A stretch of 38,263 nt of DNA from Sphaerisporangium melleum (GTDB lineage Bacteria; Actinomycetota; Actinomycetes; Streptosporangiales; Streptosporangiaceae), in assembly GCF_014646695.1 (NCBI RefSeq), contig NZ_BMNT01000041.1, positions 1 through 38,263 on the forward strand, given 5' to 3'. The notes beneath the pieces were generated by a model, which searched no databases, was not told the origin of the DNA, and worked only from the letters and a program-made list of their open reading frames with translations. The translations under genes were made by a program, and so were the position numbers. Below, one piece after another: positions 16,214-23,455 of this stretch (position 1 is its first letter; each line of letters begins with the position of its first letter).

Positions 16214-16603
16214 TCAGAGGACCAAGGGGACGACGTGCTCGCGAAGATCCAGCACTTCGTCCCGGGGCACCCAGGCCTGGTGTACGCCCCGCTCGACGCG
16301 TGACAGGCCGAGGTCGCGTGCCACCGGCAGCGACCCGCCGACGTACTCGACCAGCAGCTCGCCGTCGCGTTCGCCGTGCACCTGGCACGGGGCGTCGCGC
16401 CACCGCCCCGCCACCGTCACGAAGGTGACCTCGTCGCAGTCACCCGCCGGAACCGGCCGGACGAACCGGCCCGGTGCGACCTGCGTGAACCCGTCCGCCG
16501 GCGCGGTGGCGCGCAGCCGCATCCACAGCCCGTCCGGACGCGGATCGGGGCTCGCCTCGTACTCCGCTCCTCGCCACCGGGCGCGGTAGCCGTGCCATCT
16601 CAT
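16214..16603 (-). CDS. Conserved-looking protein of unknown function, coupled to the SseB-domain gene
   Basis: The product has 129 residues. Its ATG 16603 overlaps the stop of the SseB-domain gene (ATGA, 16603-16600). I do not recognise the family. The sequence is Arg- and Trp-rich in the first third (R-W-H-G-Y-R-A-R-W-R-G), predicted mainly beta, and ends with a section E-L-L-V-E-Y-V-G-G-S that may be a strand pair. No signal peptide, membrane segment or cysteine pair is visible, only two isolated Cys. Strict coupling to an SseB-domain protein inside a type VII island suggests a shared role such as a chaperone or immunity complex, which is inference. Confidence 0.7.
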   Translation of the reverse strand: MRWHGYRARWRGAEYEASPDPRPDGLWMRLRATAPADGFTQVAPGRFVRPVPAGDCDEVTFVTVAGRWRDAPCQVHGERDGELLVEYVGGSLPVARDLGLSRVERGVHQAWVPRDEVLDLREHVVPLVL

Positions 16604-17517
16604 GCGGGCACCGCACCCGAGGAGCTGGCTGGGGACGCGACCAGCAGCCAGCGTTCCAGGTCACCGTCGAACACGGCGCGGCGGATTTGCGTCCCCGCGT
16701 GGGTGAGCTCCCAGATCTCGGCGCCGTGCGGCAGGCCGACGCCGTCCACCTTGTACTCGCGGATCACCTGGTCGACGTTCGGCGCCAGCCCCAGCCCGGT
16801 GAACGGCGGCTCCTCGACCAGCCATCCCCCCACCGCCGCCATCGCCTCCTCGTCCACCCCTCCGTACGGGGTCCGGTACAGGTTCAGCCCGACCGCGGCC
16901 CAGCGCAGCATGTTCACCGAGCCCTCGTCGGTGACCACACCCGCCACGTCCGCCATGCCGAGCGCGTCGGCGAGCACGGCCGGGGTCGCGATGTGCGCCA
17001 CGTCCAGCGCGTTGTGGCAGTACCCGGACACCCGCGACCGGCCCTCCGCGAGGTAGGCGTACAGGTCGAGGGGGGTGAGGAGCTTCTGCATGAGGGGCAG
17101 GCCGGAGCCGGGGGAGGCGAGGCGTTCCTCCGTCAGCGTGGGCACCGCGAGCCTGGCCACCGTGCCCGATCGCAGGCGCACGTGCGCCGGGAGGCCGGGG
17201 TTGACCGCGAGTCCCCAGCGCGGGTCGGGCCACCCGGCGGCCAGTTCGGGCAGTGTGACGACGCGGTGGTGCGGGGTCACTCCGCCAACGCCGGTCGCGG
17301 CCATGGCCTCGGCGGAGGTGTAGGCGAGGATCCAGGTGCCCTCGGCGTCGGAAGCGGTGGGCCAGGCGACCGGCTCGTGCCCGGCCGCCGCGGCGGGGCT
17401 TACCGGCAGGGCGAACTGCGCCAGGCGCAGCATGCCGAGGCAGAGGGCGAGATCGTCCGCCGCGACCGCGGCGGCGAGGTTCCGCTCGAACGGGCTCACC
17501 GGCTCCCACTCTCGCAC
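16600..17517 (-). CDS. SseB-domain protein
   Basis: The product has about 305 residues. The N-terminal part (F-E-R-N-L-A-A-A-V-A-A-D-D, then A-Q-F-A-L-P-V, G-T-W-I-L-A-Y-T-S and W-G-L-A-V-N-P) follows the SseB N-terminal domain pattern (PF07179). That domain was named after a Salmonella type III protein but is widespread in actinobacteria. The C-terminal half is of unknown type. I chose GTG 17517 because TAGAGT at 17530-17525 followed by 7 nt looks like a -10 element of a leaderless transcript starting at this codon. A GTG at 17526 would lie inside that element and add three residues. The gene overlaps the next one by ATGA. SseB-domain proteins occur near ESX genes, and their exact function is unknown. 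Confidence 0.75.
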   Translation of the reverse strand: MREWEPVSPFERNLAAAVAADDLALCLGMLRLAQFALPVSPAAAAGHEPVAWPTASDAEGTWILAYTSAEAMAATGVGGVTPHHRVVTLPELAAGWPDPRWGLAVNPGLPAHVRLRSGTVARLAVPTLTEERLASPGSGLPLMQKLLTPLDLYAYLAEGRSRVSGYCHNALDVAHIATPAVLADALGMADVAGVVTDEGSVNMLRWAAVGLNLYRTPYGGVDEEAMAAVGGWLVEEPPFTGLGLAPNVDQVIREYKVDGVGLPHGAEIWELTHAGTQIRRAVFDGDLERWLLVASPASSSGAVPA

Positions 17518-17524
17518 GGAGATC

Positions 17525-17530
17525 ACTCTA
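17525..17530 (-). promoter_or_regulatory. Putative -10 element of a leaderless SseB-gene transcript
   Basis: TAGAGT on the minus strand is 7 nt from the GTG at 17517. TAnnnT 6-8 nt before a start codon, with no ribosome binding site, is the usual layout of actinobacterial leaderless genes. I see no convincing -35. The same layout recurs before ureA and at 21956. Confidence 0.45.
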
Positions 17531-17617
17531 GCCCGCTCGCCGCGGCCGGAGCCGTCCGGTGTGGTGTAGCAGGTACGCCCGGCCTTCCGCCTGTCCCGGC
17601 GTGCGATGGGCGGCCGG

Positions 17618-17971
17618 TCAGGTGGCGAAGCCGTCGGACGGCTCCGAGCCGGTCACGAGGGGGAGCATGACCGCCTCGGCCCGCCGGGCGGCGTCCTGCT
17701 CTGCCTGCCTCGCCGCCGCGATGATCGCCTCGGCCAGTGCCTCGGAGCCGAGCCGCATCGCGCGCGGGTCGATGCGCAGGGACACCAGCGAACCGCCGGG
17801 CGACACCTCGACGACGACCCTGCCGTCCTCGGCCTCACCCTGCCCGCGCGTCTCGGCCATCCGCCGGCCGGCCGCCTCGAACATGGCCGACTGCGCGGCG
17901 AGTGCCTCCAGCACCTCGTCCACCTGCGGGTCTCCGGAGGTGAAGGGCCGTTCGCCGGGGCCGGTCGTCAT
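17618..17971 (-). CDS. YbaB/EbfC-family protein, second copy
   Basis: The product has about 117 residues. D-G-R-V-V-V-E-V-S-P-G-G-S-L-V-S-L-R-I-D-P-R-A is the central strand pair of the YbaB/EbfC fold, flanked by an N-terminal coiled helix (E-V-L-E-A-L-A-A-Q) and a C-terminal helix rich in Ala and Glu. The start chosen is ATG 17971, since AGGA lies 8 nt upstream. A GTG two codons earlier is possible. It sits between the kinase-like gene and the SseB-domain gene in the same direction. The paralogue at 15642-16043 is longer. Small YbaB-like proteins in ESX loci may be partners of WXG proteins or regulators, and DNA binding is only a family-level expectation. Confidence 0.75.
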   Translation of the reverse strand: MTTGPGERPFTSGDPQVDEVLEALAAQSAMFEAAGRRMAETRGQGEAEDGRVVVEVSPGGSLVSLRIDPRAMRLGSEALAEAIIAAARQAEQDAARRAEAVMLPLVTGSEPSDGFAT

Positions 17972-18003
17972 CGGCACATCCTCACTTCACTAGGGGTAAG
18001 AGA

Positions 18004-18056
18004 CCGGCGCGGCGCCGAACACATCCGGCACGTGCCGGAGTGAAGAGCCGCGCCGG
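18004..18056. repeat. Nested palindromes between the kinase-like and YbaB-like genes
   Basis: A 10-bp inverted repeat (CCGGCGCGGC at 18004-18013, its complement at 18047-18056) encloses a separate perfect 16-bp palindrome, TCCGGCACGTGCCGGA at 18024-18039. The whole lies in the 106-bp gap between the kinase stop (18078) and the YbaB ATG (17971). In RNA it would make a long stem with an inner hairpin, which suits a terminator or attenuator. In DNA the 16-mer could be a dimeric regulator site. There is no U-tract. Confidence 0.7.
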
Positions 18057-18077
18057 GTCCACGCACGTGTCACCGCG

Positions 18078-20519
18078 CTAGCCGCAGTTGGCGAAGGGCA
18101 CGGCGGTGGTGTTCGCGCCCGCGGTGCCGCTGAACCGCACGCACTTGCCCTTGGACTGCATGACGACCGGGCCCGCGTAGAACTTGAACGCGCCGCGGTC
18201 GCTGACCGGGGCGGCCCCCTGCACCTCCAGCGTCACCGACACCGGGCTCTCCGTGCCGATGTTCTGCGTCTTGAGCGTGACGACGCAGGTCGATCCGGTG
18301 GCGACGCTGTAGAGCTGGTAGGTGACGCCGCCGCCGAACGGGCTCTGCCGCTGGACGTAGAAGCCGCTTCCCCGGCCCGAGGCGTTGCAGACCTGCTGCG
18401 GCGTGTACGGGTTACGTGCCGGCGCCTGGCTCCCGGACGGTTTCGGCGCGGGCGTGACGCTCCGGCCGGGCGTCGGCCGCGGCGTGATCGTCCTGGTCAC
18501 GGTGGGGCGCGGTGAGGCGGGCCGCGACCAGATCGGCCGGGACGAGCCGCTCACGGTCGGCTTCGGCGTACGCGAGGGCGAGACGGCGGGGGTCGGCGTA
18601 CCGTTCGGCAGCAGGTTCTGCGGGCCGCTCGGCGTCGGTGTCGGCGTGGGGCTGCCGGCGCCGGACGGCGACGGGGTCGGGCTGCCGTTCACGTCCGGGT
18701 CAGGTGACATGTTGGGCTTGTTGGGCTTGTCGGGGTGCCGGGGAGTGGGCTCCGCGGACGGGCTGACCGTCGGCCCCGGTGTCGCGGTGACCGTGACCGT
18801 CGGAACCGCGGAGGGCGACGGCGTGGAGACCTGCGACGGCGGAGTGGACGGGATGGGCGGCGGGGTGAACTGCGGGCCGGGCGAGAAGCTCGGAATGTCC
18901 AGCGACAGAGTCGGCGTGGTGAGCTCCATCGGGTACACGCCCGTCTCCTCCGGAGCGGGCGAGGTGGCCCACGGCGCGGTCACCTGCGGGCGGGGCCGGG
19001 GCGACTCGCCCACGCCTCCGACGCCCCCGACATCGGCGCTGCCGGTGGACGGCTCGGGCACGTTCGTGCCGGCCCGGCCCTCGGCGGCCACCCGGCCGAT
19101 CTGCTGCGGGCTCGCGGCGTAGTGCCCGGCGCCCCACAGACCGAGCCCCGACAGGCCGATCACGACGCCGACCCCGGCGGCCAGACCGATGGGGAAGTGG
19201 GTGCCGGTCTTCTTGCGCGCGGGCGCGGCCGGCGGTGCGGGTTCGCCGGCGGCCCGCGGAGCGGCGGGCAGCGCACGCGGCCCGGTCTCCTCGCTGGGTA
19301 GCGCGGGGGCGCCCCACACCTGCTGCGCCGGGAGCTGCGGCTCGGCCGCGTACAGCGCCGCCGGCCCGTCACCGCCTTCGCCGCCCGGCTCCTGCGCCCG
19401 TACGGCCGGCGGCTGTCCGCCCGGCCCACCTGCGGCGCCCGGTCCGCCTAGAGTGCCCGGCGTGCTCGCCGCCGAGGCGATGGGCGCGCCGGCAACGGGC
19501 ACCGCCTCACCCGGGGCGCCGGACGCGGCGACGGGTACGCCGCTGACGGGGGCGCCGGGGAGCGAGGTGCCGGGGATGGAGGTGCCTGCGGTTGCGGGCA
19601 CGGTGGAAGGAGCACCGGGAACGGCGGGGACGGGGCCGGCGACAGGCGCGCCGGGAACAGGGAGTCCGGCGACGGGCGCAGCGGGCAGGGCCGGGGCGGG
19701 GGAGTCGGGCTTGGCCTCGCCGAGCAGCCACAGCATCGCCCCCTGGGCGGTGGGCCGTTCGGCGGGCGCCTTCGCCAGGCAGGCCGCGACGACGTCCCGC
19801 AGCGGGGTGGGCAGGCGGCCGAGGTCCACACCGGCGGTGGCGACGGCCTGGGCGTCGCCACCGAACGGGTCCGCGCCGGTCGCCGCGTAGGCCATCGCGT
19901 TCGCCCAGGCGAACAGGTCCGCGGCCGGGCCGGTCGGCTCGCCCCGCACCTGTTCGGGAGAACGGGGGGCCGTCTCGCCGAGGCCGAAGTCGCAGACGCG
20001 CGGGCCGTCCGGGCCGAGCAGGACGTTGTCGGGGGACAGGCCCCGGTGCGCGATGCCGGCCAGGTGGATCGCGGTGAGCGCCGTCAGGGTGCCGACCGCG
20101 GCGCGCTCCAGCGCGTCCCCGGTGAGCGGCCCGTCCGCTTCGACGGTCTCGCGCAGCGAGCGTCCCTCGACGTGCTCGCGCACCACGTACGCGCGGTCGC
20201 CCAGCCATCCGGCGTCCACGCTGCGCACCGCGTAGGCGCTGGAGACGCGCTGCGCGGCGGACAGTTCGTCGATCACCCGGCCGCGGGCCTCGTCACCGGC
20301 CTCGGGCCAGGAGGGCAGCAGCTTGATCACGAAGAGCCGGCCGTCCCCCGCGGCGCTGGCTTCGGTGGACGCGGCCCCATCGGCCTGCTGCCCGGAGGTG
20401 TTCCCGGTGTCGCCGGAGCGGCGGCCGAGATAGGCCATGCCGCGAGGCCCCTGTCCCAGGCGTCCGAGAATGAGGTATTCGCCCACTTGCTGGGGGTCGT
20501 CCGGCAGCAACGATCGCAT
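18078..20519 (-). CDS. Membrane Ser/Thr kinase homologue, probable pseudokinase
   Basis: The product has 813 residues. The N-terminal domain (about 12-275) is a Hanks-type kinase fold with G22-Q-G-P-R-G27, V-I-K66-L-L and D177-F-G. The catalytic loop reads H158-R-G-L-S-P-D-N165, so the HRD aspartate is Gly and the following Lys is Ser. Only seven residues separate DFG from S-P-E-Q (187-190), so the activation loop is almost absent. A Pro/Ala linker follows, then one membrane segment near 441-470, a Pro/Ser/Thr-rich stretch, and an external C-terminal domain of about 110 residues with four cysteines that could form two disulfides. Known actinobacterial PknB-like kinases phosphorylate cytoplasmic targets and sense through the external domain. 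Here catalysis looks lost, so a scaffold or sensor role is more likely. It lies 148 bp downstream of the mycosin gene, in the same direction. Confidence 0.8.
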   Translation of the reverse strand: MRSLLPDDPQQVGEYLILGRLGQGPRGMAYLGRRSGDTGNTSGQQADGAASTEASAAGDGRLFVIKLLPSWPEAGDEARGRVIDELSAAQRVSSAYAVRSVDAGWLGDRAYVVREHVEGRSLRETVEADGPLTGDALERAAVGTLTALTAIHLAGIAHRGLSPDNVLLGPDGPRVCDFGLGETAPRSPEQVRGEPTGPAADLFAWANAMAYAATGADPFGGDAQAVATAGVDLGRLPTPLRDVVAACLAKAPAERPTAQGAMLWLLGEAKPDSPAPALPAAPVAGLPVPGAPVAGPVPAVPGAPSTVPATAGTSIPGTSLPGAPVSGVPVAASGAPGEAVPVAGAPIASAASTPGTLGGPGAAGGPGGQPPAVRAQEPGGEGGDGPAALYAAEPQLPAQQVWGAPALPSEETGPRALPAAPRAAGEPAPPAAPARKKTGTHFPIGLAAGVGVVIGLSGLGLWGAGHYAASPQQIGRVAAEGRAGTNVPEPSTGSADVGGVGGVGESPRPRPQVTAPWATSPAPEETGVYPMELTTPTLSLDIPSFSPGPQFTPPPIPSTPPSQVSTPSPSAVPTVTVTATPGPTVSPSAEPTPRHPDKPNKPNMSPDPDVNGSPTPSPSGAGSPTPTPTPSGPQNLLPNGTPTPAVSPSRTPKPTVSGSSRPIWSRPASPRPTVTRTITPRPTPGRSVTPAPKPSGSQAPARNPYTPQQVCNASGRGSGFYVQRQSPFGGGVTYQLYSVATGSTCVVTLKTQNIGTESPVSVTLEVQGAAPVSDRGAFKFYAGPVVMQSKGKCVRFSGTAGANTTAVPFANCG

Positions 20520-20667
20520 GTCCTTCTTCGCCTTCCCCGTGGATCAGCTCAGAGGGTCATGACACCACAAACAGGCGTACCACTTGACGAAATTTGTCAC
20601 ATGTGCAGCACCTGTTACGGTTTCGTTGATCTTCGGGGTAATTCACCCATCTGGTGGGCTTAAAGGG

Positions 20668-21831
20668 TCACTCGCCCGGTGGGATGGTGCGCCCCGGCCG
20701 CCATCCGCGTCTGCGGCCCAGGGGGACGACGACCGCGATGGCCGACACCAGGCCGGCGGCGACGATCGCGATCACCGCGACGGCGGCGGAGCGGGTGATC
20801 ACCTCCTGGTCCACCGGCCGGGGCCGGGCGACGATCGTCGACGGCAACGCCTCCGGCCGGCGGGGCGCGATGGCCACCACCTCCGACGGGAGGATCTCCG
20901 ACACGGCCATCAGTGGGTTCACCATGCCCGCCCCGGTGCCCGTGCCCGAGGCGCCGTCGGCGGTGATCTCGATGCGCCGCCGCACCCGCACGTTGTCCAG
21001 CTCGGGGTGGCGTGCGCGCACCAGGGCCGCCACCCCGGCGACGAACGGCGCGGCGAAGCTCGTCCCGTCCAGGTCCTGCCGGTACGTCCTGCCCGGCCAG
21101 GTGCTGGTGATGTCCTGCCCCGGGGCGATGACGGAGATCGGCGTGACCGAGTTGGAGAAGTCGGTGCGCCTGCCGTCCGGGCCGGCGGATCCGACCGACA
21201 GCACACCGGGATAGGAGGCGGGGTAGGCGGCGGCGGGGGTGCCGTCCTCCTTCTTCAGGTTCCCGGCGGCCGCCACGATCACGACGTCCTTGGCCAGCGC
21301 GTAGTCCACGGCGGCCCGCAGGTCGGGCTGGTCGGTGGTCTGGATCGAGATGTTCATCACCTGGGCGCCCAGGTCGGCCGCCTGTCTGATCGCCTGGGCC
21401 AGCACTCCGACGTCCCCGCGGTCGCCGTTGGTCTGCTTGATCGAGATCAGCCGCGCCTTGGGGGCCACGCCCGCGAACGGGATCCGGTCCAGCATGTCGG
21501 CGCCGCCGATCAGGCCGGCCACCGCCGTGCCATGGCCCACGCAGTCGAGCGGGCCGGTGCCGGTCAGGTCGACCGACTTGGCCACCCGCACCTGCGGGTG
21601 GCGCGGGTCCACGCCGCTGTCGATGATCGCCACGGTGACGCCTTCCCCCATGGTCAGCGGCCACACGCCGGTGAAGGCGAGCCGCCGCTGCGCCCAGGAT
21701 TCGCCGACCTGCGGGCCTCCTCGCGGCGGCGCGCAGGGCTCGGGGGCGCGCCGCGCCGCCGCCGCGGCGGCGTCCGGCCCCAGGGCGAGCGCGAGCGCCA
21801 GCACGGCGGCGAACGTCCCCCGACCGACCAT
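20668..21831 (-). CDS. mycP: Mycosin-type subtilisin protease of type VII secretion
   Basis: The product has 387 residues. A signal peptide (about 1-26) precedes a subtilisin domain with the full triad: D71 in I-I-D-S-G-V-D, H100 in C-V-G-H-G-T, and S258 in D-G-T-S-F-A-A-P, with N191 at the oxyanion position. One C-terminal membrane segment lies at about 350-372 with a basic tail, so the enzyme sits on the outer face of the membrane. C33 and C97 may form a disulfide. MycP proteases are integral to ESX systems and clip substrates or stabilise the membrane complex. The ATG is at 21831. It is the first gene of the minus-strand island and divergent from the gene at 21969. The Ecc core components it normally accompanies are not in this window. 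Confidence 0.92.
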   Translation of the reverse strand: MVGRGTFAAVLALALALGPDAAAAAARRAPEPCAPPRGGPQVGESWAQRRLAFTGVWPLTMGEGVTVAIIDSGVDPRHPQVRVAKSVDLTGTGPLDCVGHGTAVAGLIGGADMLDRIPFAGVAPKARLISIKQTNGDRGDVGVLAQAIRQAADLGAQVMNISIQTTDQPDLRAAVDYALAKDVVIVAAAGNLKKEDGTPAAAYPASYPGVLSVGSAGPDGRRTDFSNSVTPISVIAPGQDITSTWPGRTYRQDLDGTSFAAPFVAGVAALVRARHPELDNVRVRRRIEITADGASGTGTGAGMVNPLMAVSEILPSEVVAIAPRRPEALPSTIVARPRPVDQEVITRSAAVAVIAIVAAGLVSAIAVVVPLGRRRGWRPGRTIPPGE

Positions 21832-21955
21832 TCCCCAAGCTCCGTCTCTGCCGGCTCCGTCTGCGCACCTGGAAGCCGTCCGCGTGACAGGTGATCGCGC
21901 GCGAGAAGCCTAGCCAAAAGGTCTCCTCGCGCGTGGCGATCGTACGGGCGGCCAG

Positions 21956-21961
21956 TAGCCT
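21956..21961 (+). promoter_or_regulatory. Putative -10 element of a leaderless transcript
   Basis: TAGCCT is followed by 7 nt and then the GTG start at 21969, and no ribosome binding site is visible. This matches the TAnnnT layout of leaderless actinobacterial promoters. A -35 is not evident. Confidence 0.4.
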
Positions 21962-21968
21962 GATCCCC

Positions 21969-22307
21969 GTGAGCGACACCACCCTCCATCCCGAGGACGC
22001 CAAGATCATCACGCTGGCCCGGGCCGCCCGCGCCCGCAATGGCACCGTCGAGGGCGCCGCCGTGCGAGACGAGACCGGCCGCACCTACACCGCGACGAAC
22101 GTGGACCTGCCGTCCCTGCGGCTGTCCGCCGTCCAGGTCGCCGTGGCGATGGCCGTCTCCAGCGGCGCGGTGTCGCTGGAGGCCGCGGCCCTGGTCACCG
22201 ACGAGGAGGAGCCCGGCGAGCAGGACATGGCCGCCGTCCAGGACCTCGGCAACGGCATCCTCTTCCTCGCCGCCCCCGACGGCTCCCTCAAGGGCCGCTA
22301 CATCTGA
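21969..22307 (+). CDS. Cytidine-deaminase-fold protein without zinc ligands
   Basis: The product has 112 residues with a GTG start. The pattern AKIITLARAARARNGTVEGA, then T-N-V-D-L-P-S-L-R-L-S-A-V-Q-V-A-V-A, and later I-L-F-L-A-A-P-D-G matches the small cytidine-deaminase-like proteins encoded next to era in actinobacteria such as Mycobacterium (Rv2365c neighbourhood, from memory). In a true cytidine deaminase the C/HAE and PCxxC motifs hold zinc. Here the first site reads S-A-V-Q and the protein has no Cys or suitable His, so deamination is not expected. It ends 43 bp before era on the same strand and is probably cotranscribed with it. The function is unknown, and association with ribosome maturation is inferred from this neighbourhood only. 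Confidence 0.75.
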   Translation: MSDTTLHPEDAKIITLARAARARNGTVEGAAVRDETGRTYTATNVDLPSLRLSAVQVAVAMAVSSGAVSLEAAALVTDEEEPGEQDMAAVQDLGNGILFLAAPDGSLKGRYI

Positions 22308-22350
22308 TCGGGCGGGGAGGGGGAGGTGTTCGATCGGGGACAATAAGGGT

Positions 22351-23262
22351 GTGAGTTCTTCAGCCGCTGAGTTCCGTGCCGGTTTCGCCTGCTTCGTCGG
22401 CAGGCCCAACGTCGGCAAGTCGACGTTGATGAATGCGCTGGTCGGCGCCAAGGTGGCGATCACCTCCTCCAAGCCGCAGACCACCCGCCGCGTCATCCGC
22501 GGCATCGTCAACCGGCCCGGCGCGCAGCTCGTCATCGTCGACACGCCCGGCCTGCACCGCCCCCGCACCCTGCTCGGCGAGCGGCTGGACAGCCTGGTGC
22601 TGTCCACCCTGACCGAGGTCGACGCCATCGGCTTCTGCGTCCCAGCGAACGAGGAGATCGGCAAGGGCGACCGGTTCATCGCCGAGAAGCTCGCGGCTGT
22701 GAAGAAGACCCCGGTCATCGCCGTGGTCACCAAGTGCGACCTCGCCTCCCGCGAACAGATCGCCGCCCGGCTCCTGGAGGTCTCGCGCCTGGCCGACTTC
22801 GCCGAGATCGTCCCGGTCTCCGCGCAGTCGGGGGAGCAGCTCGACGTGCTCGGCGACCTGCTGATCAAGCGGCTGCCCGCGTCCCCGCCGCTGTACCTGG
22901 ACGGGCAGCTCACCGACGAGCCCGAGCAGGTGCTGGTCGGCGAGCTGATCCGCGAGGCCGCGCTGGAGGGTGTCCGCGACGAGCTTCCGCACTCGATCGC
23001 GGTGGTCGTCGAGGAGATGGTGCCCCGCGAGGGGCGCGACGACCTGCTCGACGTGTACGCCCAGATGTTCGTCGAGCGTCCTTCGCAGAAGGCCATCGTC
23101 ATCGGGCCGAAGGGCGCCCGGCTGAAGGACGTCGGCACCCGCGCCCGGCAGCAGATCGAGGCGCTGCTGGGCACCCACGTCTACCTCGACCTGCGCATCA
23201 AGGTCGCCAAGGACTGGCAGCGCGACCCCAAGCAACTGCGCCGCCTCGGCTTCTACGACTGA
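22351..23262 (+). CDS. era: GTPase Era
   Basis: The product has 303 residues. The G domain has G17-R-P-N-V-G-K-S (G1), T-T-R-R (G2, about 44-47), D64-T-P-G (G3), T-K-C-D near 127 (G4, with Thr in the usual Asn position, as I recall is common in actinobacterial Era) and S-A-Q near 156 (G5). The C-terminal KH domain shows I-G-P-K-G-A-R-L-K-D-V-G, and the protein ends in R-R-L-G-F-Y-D. Era binds 16S rRNA near its 3' end and helps assemble the 30S subunit. The start is GTG 22351 with only weak pairing upstream. No recO gene follows, as it does in many related genomes. Instead a short ORF and a beta-propeller-like gene come next. Confidence 0.95.
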   Translation: MSSSAAEFRAGFACFVGRPNVGKSTLMNALVGAKVAITSSKPQTTRRVIRGIVNRPGAQLVIVDTPGLHRPRTLLGERLDSLVLSTLTEVDAIGFCVPANEEIGKGDRFIAEKLAAVKKTPVIAVVTKCDLASREQIAARLLEVSRLADFAEIVPVSAQSGEQLDVLGDLLIKRLPASPPLYLDGQLTDEPEQVLVGELIREAALEGVRDELPHSIAVVVEEMVPREGRDDLLDVYAQMFVERPSQKAIVIGPKGARLKDVGTRARQQIEALLGTHVYLDLRIKVAKDWQRDPKQLRRLGFYD

Positions 23263-23362
23263 TCGTGGCCGCCGCCGAGCCGCCCCGCTTGGCGACCCCT
23301 CGCGCGGAGAACGGCGTGGGTAGAGTGGCACTTGGTGCTGCTTTCCGGGAAGGCGTGGAGGG

Positions 23363-23455
23363 ATGACGCGCGTTGCGGAAGCCCGTCTCTCCGGTGCGGC
23401 TGAAGCACCGGCCATGACCACCGAAGAACGCGATGTTCTCCCGGAGTGTGGATGA
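23363..23455 (+). CDS. Possible 30-codon ORF coupled to the next gene
   Basis: The ATG at 23363 has GGAGGG immediately upstream. The frame encodes 30 residues rich in Ala and Glu, with no recognisable domain, and its TGA overlaps the ATG of the next gene (ATGA, 23452-23455). The ribosome binding site touches the start codon more closely than is ideal. It may be a leader peptide or a small protein. It may also be chance. Confidence 0.4.
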   Translation: MTRVAEARLSGAAEAPAMTTEERDVLPECG

